Origin: DASRHD01 sp035485575
Lineage (GTDB): Bacteria; Verrucomicrobiota; Verrucomicrobiia; Opitutales; Opitutaceae
Assembly (NCBI GenBank): GCA_035485575.1
Contig: DATHNW010000003.1
Coordinates: 61,616-125,615, forward strand
Length of the DNA stretch: 64,000 bases
Direction: 5' to 3'
The notes below the pieces were generated by a model that worked only from the letters and a program-made list of their open reading frames with translations, was not told where the DNA came from and did not search any database. Position numbers and translations under genes: made by a program. Numbering within the stretch: position 1 is the stretch's first letter; every line of letters begins with the position of its first letter. Below, in pieces: positions 22,779-30,874 of the stretch.

Positions 22779-25211
22779 ATGATCCGTTCATCCGACATTC
22801 TCAAGGCCAGCATCCTGATCGTCGATGATCAGGAAGCCAATGTCACACTGCTGGAACAGATGCTGCGCAGCAGCGGCTATGTTTCCGTCGCCTCCACGCG
22901 GAATCCACGCGAGGTTTGCGAACTGCACCGCCAGAACCGCTACGACCTGATCCTGCTCGATCTTCAGATGCCCGGCATGGACGGGTTCGAGGTGATGGAA
23001 GGCCTGAAGAAAATCGAAACAGGCGGCTATCTGCCCGTTCTCGTGGTCACCGCCCAGCCGGATCACAAGCTGCGCGCGTTGAAAGCCGGGGCGAAGGATT
23101 TTGTCAGCAAGCCGTTCGATCTCGCGGAGGTGTTGATCCGGGTTTACAATATGCTCGAGATCCGCCTGCTGCATCAGAGCGAGGCCGCCCTGAACAGCGC
23201 ACGGCTCGAGAATTCCCAGCGCATCACCGGCCTCGGTGACTGGGATTACAACTTTGCCGACGATTGCCTGCTCTGGTCCGAGGAGGTCTATCGGATCCTC
23301 GGCATCTTGCGAAAGGATGCCCTCCCCGACTCCGCGATTTTTTACCGGCAGGTGCACCCGGACGATCTCGCGTTCGTTCACCGGGAGAAAAAAGCCGCCG
23401 CGGAAGGATCACGTCGCATTGACTTCGAACATCGCATCATCCGCCCGGATGGAGAAGTACGGTACATTCATCAAATCACCCAGATGATCCTTGACGACCA
23501 GGGCCGGCCGGCCCGGGAGTCGGGCACACTTCAGGATGTCACAGAGCGCAGACTCGCCGGGGAAGCCCTCCGCCAGAGTGAGGAGCGCTTTAAATTCGTC
23601 GCCCGCGCCGTGAGCGACGTGGTCTGGGACTGGGATCTCAAGGCCGATACCCTCTGGTGGAACGACGGCTTCCTGACCACCTTCGGTTTCGCCGCCGGTG
23701 AAATTTCTCCCAGCGTCGAGTCCTGGACCGGCCGCATTCATCCTGATGACCGGCGCCGCGTGCTCGACAGCATCCATCACGCCGTCGACACCGGCATGGA
23801 AGCCTGGAGCGAGGAATATCGTTTCCAACGCAAGGACGCCAGCCATGCCTTCGTGCAGGATCGCGGCTACATTCTCCGCGATGCGACGGGCCACGGCATC
23901 CGCATGGTGGGTGGCATGCGCGACCTCACCGAGCAGAAAAAAATGGAGGAACAGCACCTGCGCGCGCTGCGCATGGAGAGCATCGGAACGCTCGCCGGCG
24001 GCATCGCCCACGACCTGAACAATGTACTCTCCCCCATCATGATGGCGATCGAGCTGCTCAAATCCGATTCACGCGATGACCCGCGCCGCGAAAAAATTCT
24101 CGATACCGTGCACGTCAGCTGCCGTCGCGGAGCGGACCTGGTGCGCCAGGTCCTCACCTTTGCCCGCGGACTTGACGGCCAGCGGATCGCGATCCACCTG
24201 CGGCACCTGACCGACGATCTCGAGGCCATCATCAGCGAAATCTTCCCCCGCAACATCCGGATCGTGACCGATGTATCCAACGACCTTTGGCCCGTCACCG
24301 GCGACCCGACCCAGCTCCACCAGGTGCTGCTCAATCTCGCCATCAACGCCCGCGATGCCATGCCCCACGGCGGCACGCTCACCGTGGCGGCGACCAACGT
24401 CACCATCGACGCCCAATATGCCGGCATGAGCAAGGACGCCAAGGCCGGACCTTATGTGCTGGTGCAGGTGACCGACACCGGCCTCGGGATTTCGCCAGAA
24501 ACGCGCGCAAGAATCTTCGAACCGTTCTTCACGACCAAGGAGATCGGCAAGGGCACCGGCATCGGTCTCGCCACCGTGCATACCATCGTCAAGAGCCACG
24601 GCGGTTTCCTCAACGTCGAGAGCGAGGTCGGCAAAGGCACGTCCTTCAAGATCTATCTGCCGGCCGACCCGGCCTACCGGCCCGCCGAAATCGTACCTCT
24701 CGTCGTGGCCAGCCTGCCGCGGGGCGGAAACGAACTCGTGCTGGTGGTCGACGACGAGTTTTCGATCCGCGACATTACCCAGCAAACGCTCGAGATCTTC
24801 GGTTATCGCGTGATCACCGCCAGCGACGGGGCCGAGGCGATCGCACTTTACGCCAAACAGGCGCAGCAGATTGCCCTCGTGCTTACCGACATGATGATGC
24901 CCATCATGGACGGTGCCGCGACCATCCAGGTGCTCATGCGCATCAATCCCGCGGTCAAGATCATCGTCGCCAGCGGCATCGACTCCGGGGAGAATGTCGA
25001 CAAGGCCGCCAGCGCCGGAGTACATGATTTCCTGCCCAAGCCCTACACGGCGGAAACCCTCCTCAAGCTCTTCCGCGAAGTGCTCGACCGGCCGGCTCCC
25101 CCGCCGCCCGCCGAGCCGACGGACCTGAACGGCGTCTCACGTCTCGCGGAGATCAGCCCCGTGGCCAAAACCCGCTCCAAACCCGCCAAATCCTCCAACG
25201 GCCGGCGCTGA
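22779..25211 (+). CDS. Receiver-PAS-PAS hybrid histidine kinase with second receiver
   Basis: The protein has 810 residues. An N-terminal receiver has D61 in I-L-L-D-L-Q-M-P-G; two PAS/PAC modules (about 145-260 and 265-395) end in R-D-L-T-E-Q-K-K. The kinase core has H411 in G-G-I-A-H-D-L-N-N-V-L-S-P, the CheA-unlike H-D-L-N-N subtype common in sensor kinases with separate receivers. The ATPase domain has N-A-R-D-A-M-P and G-I-G-L-A-T-V. The C-terminal receiver has D704 in L-T-D-M-M-M-P. The N-terminal receiver can accept phosphate from the upstream kinase, making an ordered relay plausible. The C-terminal tail ends S-N-G-R-R, encoded by the 23-base shared sequence. Confidence 0.9.
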   Translation: MIRSSDILKASILIVDDQEANVTLLEQMLRSSGYVSVASTRNPREVCELHRQNRYDLILLDLQMPGMDGFEVMEGLKKIETGGYLPVLVVTAQPDHKLRALKAGAKDFVSKPFDLAEVLIRVYNMLEIRLLHQSEAALNSARLENSQRITGLGDWDYNFADDCLLWSEEVYRILGILRKDALPDSAIFYRQVHPDDLAFVHREKKAAAEGSRRIDFEHRIIRPDGEVRYIHQITQMILDDQGRPARESGTLQDVTERRLAGEALRQSEERFKFVARAVSDVVWDWDLKADTLWWNDGFLTTFGFAAGEISPSVESWTGRIHPDDRRRVLDSIHHAVDTGMEAWSEEYRFQRKDASHAFVQDRGYILRDATGHGIRMVGGMRDLTEQKKMEEQHLRALRMESIGTLAGGIAHDLNNVLSPIMMAIELLKSDSRDDPRREKILDTVHVSCRRGADLVRQVLTFARGLDGQRIAIHLRHLTDDLEAIISEIFPRNIRIVTDVSNDLWPVTGDPTQLHQVLLNLAINARDAMPHGGTLTVAATNVTIDAQYAGMSKDAKAGPYVLVQVTDTGLGISPETRARIFEPFFTTKEIGKGTGIGLATVHTIVKSHGGFLNVESEVGKGTSFKIYLPADPAYRPAEIVPLVVASLPRGGNELVLVVDDEFSIRDITQQTLEIFGYRVITASDGAEAIALYAKQAQQIALVLTDMMMPIMDGAATIQVLMRINPAVKIIVASGIDSGENVDKAASAGVHDFLPKPYTAETLLKLFREVLDRPAPPPPAEPTDLNGVSRLAEISPVAKTRSKPAKSSNGRR

Positions 25212-25236
25212 CGTTTTTCTCACCCCCGCGCCGCAT

Positions 25237-26943
25237 TCAGCGCTTGTATTTCTTCCGGCTCTTGTAGTCCGCAACGAAAATGCCAATCACCAGCCAGAAG
25301 CTCCCGGTTGCGGCCGCAAGGAAGCAGAGAATGGCCAGCCCCGGGAATCCGAAGAGCTGGAACGCCGTCGGCACGCGCATCAGCAGGGACGCACCGACGA
25401 TCATGCCGGCCAGGACGACGCCCATGGTGATCCGGTTCGCGATCTTCTCCATGCTATCCACCACCATCTTGGCGTCAGTGGCCTTCACCCGCACCTCCAG
25501 CTCGGAGTTGGTGAATGTATCCATGATCCGGTTAAGGCGAGAGGGCAGTCCCGTCGTGAATTCCTTCATCTCGAGCAGCGAGCTGTAAACACTGCCCTGC
25601 GTGAGATCCTTGCGCATGCGCCGGGAGATCAGCGCCGTGACATTGCGGCGGATGGAGGCATTGGGATCAAACGCGGGGTCGAGGATGCGGCCCACTTCGT
25701 CCAGTTGCAGCATGGTTTTTCCGAGCAGTACCAGTTCGCTGGGGACAACGAGTCCGTTTTCCTGGGCGATGCCGCTCACTTCAAGCAAAGAGCGGCCGAC
25801 ATTGAGCTGCTCCAGCCCCTGATCCCGCCGCAACGCCACCAGCTGCGTGATGCGGCGGCGAAATTCGGGTGCCGCAAATTCCTCCAGCTTCTCACTCATG
25901 TGGATGGCCACTTCCGCGGCCGCCTCGCCGTTTCCCTCGCTGATGGCCAGCAGGATCTTCAGCAGGTTTTCCTGCATGGCGGGCGCCGTGTGCCCCACCA
26001 TCCCGAGGTCGATGAGCGCGATGCGCCCGTCGTTGGTGATGAAGACGTTCCCGGGATGGGGGTCCGCGTGAAACAACCCATCGAGGAGCACCTGCTGCAG
26101 ATACGCCTTGAACAATTCCTCGGCCAGCGGCGCACCCTTCAGTTCGAGCAGGGCCACCGGCCCCAGCGAGGTAATTTTCTGCCCGTGCACCTCGTCCATG
26201 GTCAGGATGGATCGCGTGTAATAATCCGGCACAGGTTGCGGCACCTGGATGAGCTTGAATTCCTTCAGGTTTTTTCCGAGTGCGATGAGGTTGTGTGCCT
26301 CGCGCTCGTAATTGAGCTCCTGCTGAATCGCCATGCGGAACTCCTGCAGGATGACCAGAAAGCGGTGGCGGCGGCCCAGCGCCGTATGATGGTCAAGAAA
26401 CCCCGCGATTTGCTCGAGCACCTCGAAGTCCTCCGCGATTTGCTGGCGGATGTTCGGGCGCTGCACCTTCACGACCACCTCCCGGCCGTCCCGCAATGCC
26501 GCCCGGTGCACCTGCCCCAGCGAGGCGGCAGCCACCGGCTCAATATCGAAACGCGAAAATGCCTTGGAAATCCTGACCCCCAGTTCGGCCATGACAATTT
26601 CCTCCACCTCCTCGTAGGAAAACGGCTTTACCTTGTCCTGCAGCCGCGCGAGCGCCTTCAAGTAATCATCGGGCATCAAATCGGGCCGGCCGGCCAGCAC
26701 CTGCCCCAGCTTCACATAGGTCGGCCCCATCGCCTCCAGGTCATTCGCCAGCTGCTCGGGCGAGGCCTGCCCGGCGGCGGGCGGCGCGCCATCCTTCGCA
26801 GGCTGGCCAGCCTCGGGTGGAAGTTCGTCGACGCCAAAGCCCTCCTCGGCGCTCATTTGCTGCGCCAGGTCGGAGCGGCCGTATTTCCACAGCAGGGCGA
26901 TGATTTGCCGGTAACGTTTGAGATGCAAGGCTGAGAGTTTCAT
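25237..26943 (-). CDS. UbiB/ABC1/AarF-family atypical kinase
   Basis: This is a 568-residue protein with the family motifs A-A-S-L-G-Q-V-H-R-A (A-rich loop replacing the P-loop), V-V-V-K-V-Q-R-P, and F-H-A-D-P-H-P-G-N-V with I-D-L-G-M-V-G. Two membrane helices near the C-terminus (about 505-525 and 530-555) anchor it. UbiB-type proteins are ATPases needed for quinone synthesis or lipid homeostasis. The N-terminus includes a proline-rich low-complexity insert. It is convergent with the kinase operon, leaving only 25 bases between stops. Confidence 0.92.
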   Translation of the reverse strand: MKLSALHLKRYRQIIALLWKYGRSDLAQQMSAEEGFGVDELPPEAGQPAKDGAPPAAGQASPEQLANDLEAMGPTYVKLGQVLAGRPDLMPDDYLKALARLQDKVKPFSYEEVEEIVMAELGVRISKAFSRFDIEPVAAASLGQVHRAALRDGREVVVKVQRPNIRQQIAEDFEVLEQIAGFLDHHTALGRRHRFLVILQEFRMAIQQELNYEREAHNLIALGKNLKEFKLIQVPQPVPDYYTRSILTMDEVHGQKITSLGPVALLELKGAPLAEELFKAYLQQVLLDGLFHADPHPGNVFITNDGRIALIDLGMVGHTAPAMQENLLKILLAISEGNGEAAAEVAIHMSEKLEEFAAPEFRRRITQLVALRRDQGLEQLNVGRSLLEVSGIAQENGLVVPSELVLLGKTMLQLDEVGRILDPAFDPNASIRRNVTALISRRMRKDLTQGSVYSSLLEMKEFTTGLPSRLNRIMDTFTNSELEVRVKATDAKMVVDSMEKIANRITMGVVLAGMIVGASLLMRVPTAFQLFGFPGLAILCFLAAATGSFWLVIGIFVADYKSRKKYKR

Positions 26944-27144
26944 GAAAGGGAGGCAGACGAGCCGGGAAAAACATGTCGCCGGACGACTGCCGGTTTACTG
27001 ACAATTTATTTCGCTGGTTGTCTCCTGCCGCCCGCCGATTTTTGAACCAAAGCGCCCGATCCGCTCATTGCGAGGGAACCACCCCCTTCGATTGACGTTC
27101 CATTGACCGGACGCGCCGTTCTCGCCATAAACGGTGTCCCGCCC

Positions 27145-27465
27145 ATGTTTAATGCCGCCAAAGACGCCCTTGCCAGCCGGACCGCCCAAGTCTGGGTCAA
27201 CAACCTGATTGCCCGCTATGGCAAGATACAGGACCTGAAAATCGACTCCCGCCTTAGAACGCTGGAAGTCTCCTGCCTGTTGGAGGGCGAGCCCTCGCCC
27301 ATCACGATCCGGATTGAAAATTACACGGTGGAAACCGAGGGGGACAAAAAATTCCTCCGCGCGACCAATTTCAGCTGCACCCGCCCGTGGCTGCAAAATT
27401 TCCTGTCTGACTTTGGTCCGCGGCAGCGGATTGAACTGCCCCCCTGGGCCACCGCGGTGCTGTGA
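27145..27465 (+). CDS. Conserved-looking hypothetical protein
   Basis: This is a 106-residue protein from the ATG at 27145 (an in-frame TTG at 27103 would add 14 residues). It is mixed alpha/beta: an N-terminal helix (A-A-K-D-A-L-A-S-R-T-A-Q-V-W-V-N-N-L-I), then strands such as I-Q-D-L-K-I-D-S and T-L-E-V-S-C-L-L-E-G-E. No signal peptide or membrane segment is seen, and no family is recognised. It is divergent from the UbiB-like gene with about 200 bases between them, an interval with no recognisable site. Confidence 0.6.
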   Translation: MFNAAKDALASRTAQVWVNNLIARYGKIQDLKIDSRLRTLEVSCLLEGEPSPITIRIENYTVETEGDKKFLRATNFSCTRPWLQNFLSDFGPRQRIELPPWATAVL

Positions 27466-27621
27466 GCACCTTGGTGGCGTGATCGATCCAGGCCGGAGGG
27501 GCATCAAGCGCCTGCAGGCTTCGGAACTCCACCCTGAGTGTTCATTGATTTTGTTCCGCCAAATTCCGCCGCGCGGCCATCGAAAAGCGCTTGCGCGGAG
27601 AAGTCGGACCAGCGCCTGCAG

Positions 27622-27729
27622 TCAGCGCAGGATCAGAACAATAATAATGATGAGGATAACAAGGCCGGCACCTCCACCAATATAGTAGACACTGGCGAGG
27701 GCGGGCAGGAGTGAGAGCAGGAGAGGCAT
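27622..27729 (-). CDS. DUF3309-like 35-residue membrane micro-protein
   Basis: ATG at 27727-27729 opens a 35-codon frame: M-P-L-L-L-S-L-L-P-A-L, a Y-Y-I-G-G-G-A-G turn, then a helix of L, V and I ending L-I-L-R. This is the length and layout of DUF3309-type micro-proteins, which accompany stress genes. A motif matching the NreC-like sites lies 79 bases upstream on the same strand. A purine-rich stretch precedes the ATG. The short length keeps the confidence moderate. Confidence 0.6.
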   Translation of the reverse strand: MPLLLSLLPALASVYYIGGGAGLVILIIIIVLILR

Positions 27730-27807
27730 GGGATTTCTTTCATTTTTGACGGCAGGTATTTGCCATCATGATCGGAGGACGGTACGCCATGGGCCGGCTT
27801 TGTTCCA

Positions 27808-27822
27808 TGGGGTGTAGCCCTA
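27808..27822 (-). promoter_or_regulatory. TAGGG-N5-CCCCA motif upstream of the micro-protein gene
   Basis: On the minus strand the site reads TAGGG-CTACA-CCCCA, nearly the same as the copy ahead of the BON gene (TAGGG-CAACG-CCCCA). It is 79 bases ahead of the 27729 start and 250 bases ahead of the divergent rpoZ-like gene. Confidence 0.5.
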
Positions 27823-28003
27823 ACGCAACCTGATGACCGCGGGCAAAAGTTGTAGGCGCGGCAGATGATCGCGCCGGACTTTTATAATCATTCTAACCAA
27901 ATGGCCCGCCAACGGATTGGCCGGATGCATGACCCATCCCTTCGATATGCGTCGTGTTTGGCGCAACGGGCTTTTAACATGACCCACTCAGCCGAGAACA
28001 AAT

Positions 28004-28069
28004 ATGAAAACCAACCTGCTCTTCGCCCCCGCCGCCTTCCCGGCTGCCTTGTCCGCCTTCCAGCCATGA
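28004..28069 (+). CDS. 21-residue leader peptide overlapping the rpoZ-like start
   Basis: The frame starts M-K-T-N-L-L-F-A-P-A-A-F-P and stops at TGA 28067-28069, overlapping the ATG of the omega-like gene (28066) in the ATGA arrangement. It looks like a truncated signal peptide or a leader that couples translation. It is too short to judge by coding statistics. Confidence 0.35.
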   Translation: MKTNLLFAPAAFPAALSAFQP

Positions 28070-28311
28070 GAGACGACTACCTCAAGGCGGCCCTCAAGGT
28101 GATCGACGATCCGAACATCCTCGTCAACGTGGTCTCGCGCCGCGTGAAGCAACTCAGGCGCGGCAGCCGTCCGCTGGTCGAATCGCTGGAGAAACTTTCG
28201 GCTGAGGACACCGCGCTGCGTGAAATCATCGAGGGCAAGATCAGTTACGAACAGGGTCCCATCGACACGCCGCCGGAAGTCGGCGTCTCGGCCAGGGCGC
28301 GAGCCGCATAA
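28066..28311 (+). CDS. rpoZ: RNA polymerase omega subunit-like protein
   Basis: The 81-residue protein has M-R-D-D-Y-L-K-A-A-L-K-V-I-D-D-P-N-I-L-V-N, then V-S-R-R-V-K-Q-L-R-R-G and L-R-E-I-I-E-G-K-I-S-Y-E. This is the RpoZ pattern, in which R-R-V-K-Q-L is the conserved basic helix that clamps the beta-prime C-terminus. The start at 28066 is fixed by the beginning of conservation. It is not next to gmk or spoT, its usual neighbours, and is preceded by an overlapping leader peptide. It may be the sole omega subunit or a second paralogue; the window cannot tell. Confidence 0.85.
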   Translation: MRDDYLKAALKVIDDPNILVNVVSRRVKQLRRGSRPLVESLEKLSAEDTALREIIEGKISYEQGPIDTPPEVGVSARARAA

Positions 28312-28604
28312 GGCCGGCGACCGCTCGGCAGTGGGAGGCCGCACTCGGTTTCTCCATGCTCCAGGCCAGAGCCGACGTCTTTTCGTCTGCCCGCACCCAG
28401 CGCACAGACCGCACGGGACCGGGTTGTGCACAACGTCCGGGCACAAGACTTGAGGCGTAATTCCAACTGCACAGATAAGTTAATACAGCCAGTCGTTCAT
28501 CCAAAACTTGGCTCATTTCGTTGTTCCCCGAACTGATCAGCAAAAGCAGAAGCCGAGCATTTTGGGGTTGGATTCTTCATTGACCTCGTTTTTCGTCCGA
28601 GCCC

Positions 28605-29372
28605 ATGGAAATTCTCGGCATCGATATTGGGGGCTCCGCCATTAAGGTTGCGGTGATCGATACTTCCACGGGCCGCCTGCTTAATGAACGGAAAAAAATC
28701 GCAACGCCCGAGGCCTTCACTCCCCGCCAAATGGCCAAAGCCGTGGCCCAGGTCGTTCATGATTTAAAATGGCATGGCCCGCTCGGCGTTGGCTTTCCCG
28801 GCGTAATCCAGGGTTCGCGGATTCTGACGTCAGATAATCTGCACAAGGGTTTCATCGGACGCGACGGAGGGCGTCTCTTCTCCAAAGCGACAGGGCTCCC
28901 CGTGGCTTTGATCAACGATGCCGCGGCGGCCGGGCTCGCCGAAATGACCTTCGGCGCCGGGCGCGGCTTCAACGGAAAAGTCCTTTTGCTCACCTTGGGA
29001 ACCGGAGTTGGCTCGGCTATTTTCTTCCGCGGCGTGCTTTTCCCCTGCGAACTGGGACTGCTGCCCTTCAAGGGAAAGTCCGCCGAAAAATACGTCGCCT
29101 CTTCGGTCCGCAGCGCCCAGTCGCTCTCCTGGGCCGAGTGGGGCGGGCGCTTGAGCGAATATATCGGCATACTCGAAACGATTTATTGGCCGGAACTCAT
29201 CATCATCGGCGGCGGAGTAAGCGCCGACCATCGCAAATTCTTCAAATTCGTGAAGCACCGCGCAAAACTGGTGCCGGCGGAATTTTTCAATGATGCGGGC
29301 ATCGTCGGCGCCGCATTGTGGGCCAGGGAAAATGGCGGCGCGATTCACGGCCTAAATATTAAAACGTTTTAA
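28605..29372 (+). CDS. ppgK: ROK-family kinase, polyphosphate glucokinase-like
   Basis: The 255-residue protein has the N-terminal phosphate-1 motif G-I-D-I-G-G-S-A-I-K, then G-V-G-F-P-G-V and V-A-L-I-N-D-A-A-A-A-G, where N-D is the catalytic region. L-L-L-T-L-G-T-G-V-G-S-A forms phosphate-2. The length and the E-L-G-L-L-P-F segment fit polyphosphate glucokinases (PpgK), which phosphorylate glucose using polyphosphate or ATP, better than repressor-type ROK proteins, and no HTH is present. The cysteine-rich zinc motif of many ROK sugar kinases is missing. The last codons and the stop lie within the upstream LacI-type operator, so the operator sequence is constrained by coding. Confidence 0.8.
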   Translation: MEILGIDIGGSAIKVAVIDTSTGRLLNERKKIATPEAFTPRQMAKAVAQVVHDLKWHGPLGVGFPGVIQGSRILTSDNLHKGFIGRDGGRLFSKATGLPVALINDAAAAGLAEMTFGAGRGFNGKVLLLTLGTGVGSAIFFRGVLFPCELGLLPFKGKSAEKYVASSVRSAQSLSWAEWGGRLSEYIGILETIYWPELIIIGGGVSADHRKFFKFVKHRAKLVPAEFFNDAGIVGAALWARENGGAIHGLNIKTF

Positions 29373-29375
29373 TAT
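29356..29375. promoter_or_regulatory. LacI-type operator overlapping the ppgK stop codon
   Basis: ATATTAAAACGTTTTAATAT is a perfect 20-bp palindrome with the central CG step typical of LacI-family sites. It encodes the last residues of the ROK kinase and its TAA, and lies 112 bases upstream of the permease-lacI pair. The 16-bp core recurs at 32298-32317. Confidence 0.8.
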
Positions 29376-29487
29376 GTTGTTCCCTTTTTGCGCTTCGTTC
29401 CTCGTTATTTTTGCCAACCCTCCAGGTTCTTACCGCCCTTTTGCCGACTGACACCATGCCACCTCAAGCTTCCCCGGAGATCCTCGC

Positions 29488-30846
29488 ATGAATAATGACC
29501 CGTCGACCACTTCCGCGCCGAGCACCACCACGCTCGGGCTGCGTCGCACATTAAAACTGAGCGACCTGATTCTCTACGGCATCATTGTCATCCAACCGGT
29601 CGCTCCGATGTCCGTTTTTGGCGTGCTGAGCGAGACCGGCCACGGACACGTGGTCACGGCGCTTCTCATCGCCATGGTGGCGATGCTCTTCACCGGCATC
29701 AGCTACGGACGGATGGCCCGCGCGTATCCGAGCGCCGGGTCGGCCTTCACCTATGTGGCCCGGGAAATCCATCCGGGCCTCGGCTATGTCACCGGCTGGA
29801 GCATGGTGATGGATTACATTCTCAATCCGCTCATCTGCACGATCTGGTGCGCCCAGCAGGCCCACGCCTTCGCACCGGGCGTGCCGGTCTTTTTGTGGAA
29901 GATCTTTTTTGCCGCCGCCTTCACGCTGTTCAACATTCGCGGAGTCAAGACGTCGGCGCGGATCAATGCCGGGATGGCGGCCGGGATGGGCGCCGTGATC
30001 GCCATGATTTTTGTCGCCGCCGCCCGCTACATTTTCGGCCATCCCCACGGCGACCCGGGGTTTTTCACCCGGCCATTTTACGATCCCGACACGTTCAACA
30101 CCGGCGCGCTTTTCCGCTGCACTTCGATCGCCGTGCTCACCTATATCGGCTTTGATGGCATCTCCACCCTTTCGGAGGAAACGGAAAACCCGCGGCGCAA
30201 TATTCTGCTCGCCACGGTTTTGACCTGCCTCGTCATCGGGATCCTGGCCGCCCTTGAAGTCTACGTGGCCCAACTCGTGTGGCCTGCGTCAAAGCCTTTT
30301 CCCGACGTGGACACCGCCTACGTTTGGGCCGCCGGGCGCATGTGGCCGCCGCTTTTCGCCATCGTCGGCATGACCCTGCTGGTCGCCAATTTTGGCTCCG
30401 GCATGGCCGCGCAACTTGGGGCCGCCCGGCTGCTCTACGGAATGGGGCGAAGCGAAGCCCTGCCCAAATCTTTTTTCGGCGCGGTGGATGCGAAATCCCG
30501 CGTCCCGCGAAACAATGTTTTCTTTGTCGGCGCAATCGTGCTGGCCGGCTCTTTCCTCCTCTCCTTCGGACTTGGCGCCGAGATGCTGAACTTCGGCGCC
30601 TTGATCGCCTTCATGGGCGTCAATGCCGCCGCCTTCCTTCGTTATTTTGTCCGGGCCGAGCAAAAAAAACTGGGGAACGCCCTTCCTCCCCTACTGGGGT
30701 TTGCCATCTGCCTGGGACTTTGGCTGAGCCTCGGCCATCTCGCCATGGGGGTCGGCTCCCTCTGGATGGCCTTGGGCATAGCCTTTGGCGTTTGGAAAAC
30801 GAAGGGCTTCAGCAAGCCGTTTTCTTTTGCAGTGGCGGAAGAGTAA
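29488..30846 (+). CDS. APC-superfamily amino-acid/amine permease
   Basis: The 452-residue protein has about 12 membrane helices. The APC features are L-K-L-S-D-L-I-L-Y-G-I-I-V-I-Q-P-V-A-P (helix 1, substrate-binding break), S-Y-G-R-M-A-R-A-Y-P-S-A-G-S-A-F-T-Y and Y-I-G-F-D-G-I-S-T-L-S-E-E-T-E-N-P-R-R. It is related to the YjeH/YbaT and glutamate/GABA-type permeases; the substrate is not evident. The neighbouring lacI, TonB receptor and glycosidase suggest import of an amino sugar-derived or amino-acid compound, but that is inference. The next gene (lacI) starts 28 bases after its stop, so they are co-transcribed. Confidence 0.9.
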   Translation: MNNDPSTTSAPSTTTLGLRRTLKLSDLILYGIIVIQPVAPMSVFGVLSETGHGHVVTALLIAMVAMLFTGISYGRMARAYPSAGSAFTYVAREIHPGLGYVTGWSMVMDYILNPLICTIWCAQQAHAFAPGVPVFLWKIFFAAAFTLFNIRGVKTSARINAGMAAGMGAVIAMIFVAAARYIFGHPHGDPGFFTRPFYDPDTFNTGALFRCTSIAVLTYIGFDGISTLSEETENPRRNILLATVLTCLVIGILAALEVYVAQLVWPASKPFPDVDTAYVWAAGRMWPPLFAIVGMTLLVANFGSGMAAQLGAARLLYGMGRSEALPKSFFGAVDAKSRVPRNNVFFVGAIVLAGSFLLSFGLGAEMLNFGALIAFMGVNAAAFLRYFVRAEQKKLGNALPPLLGFAICLGLWLSLGHLAMGVGSLWMALGIAFGVWKTKGFSKPFSFAVAEE

Positions 30847-30874
30847 ATCTTTCGGTAGTGATCCGGGCAACAGT

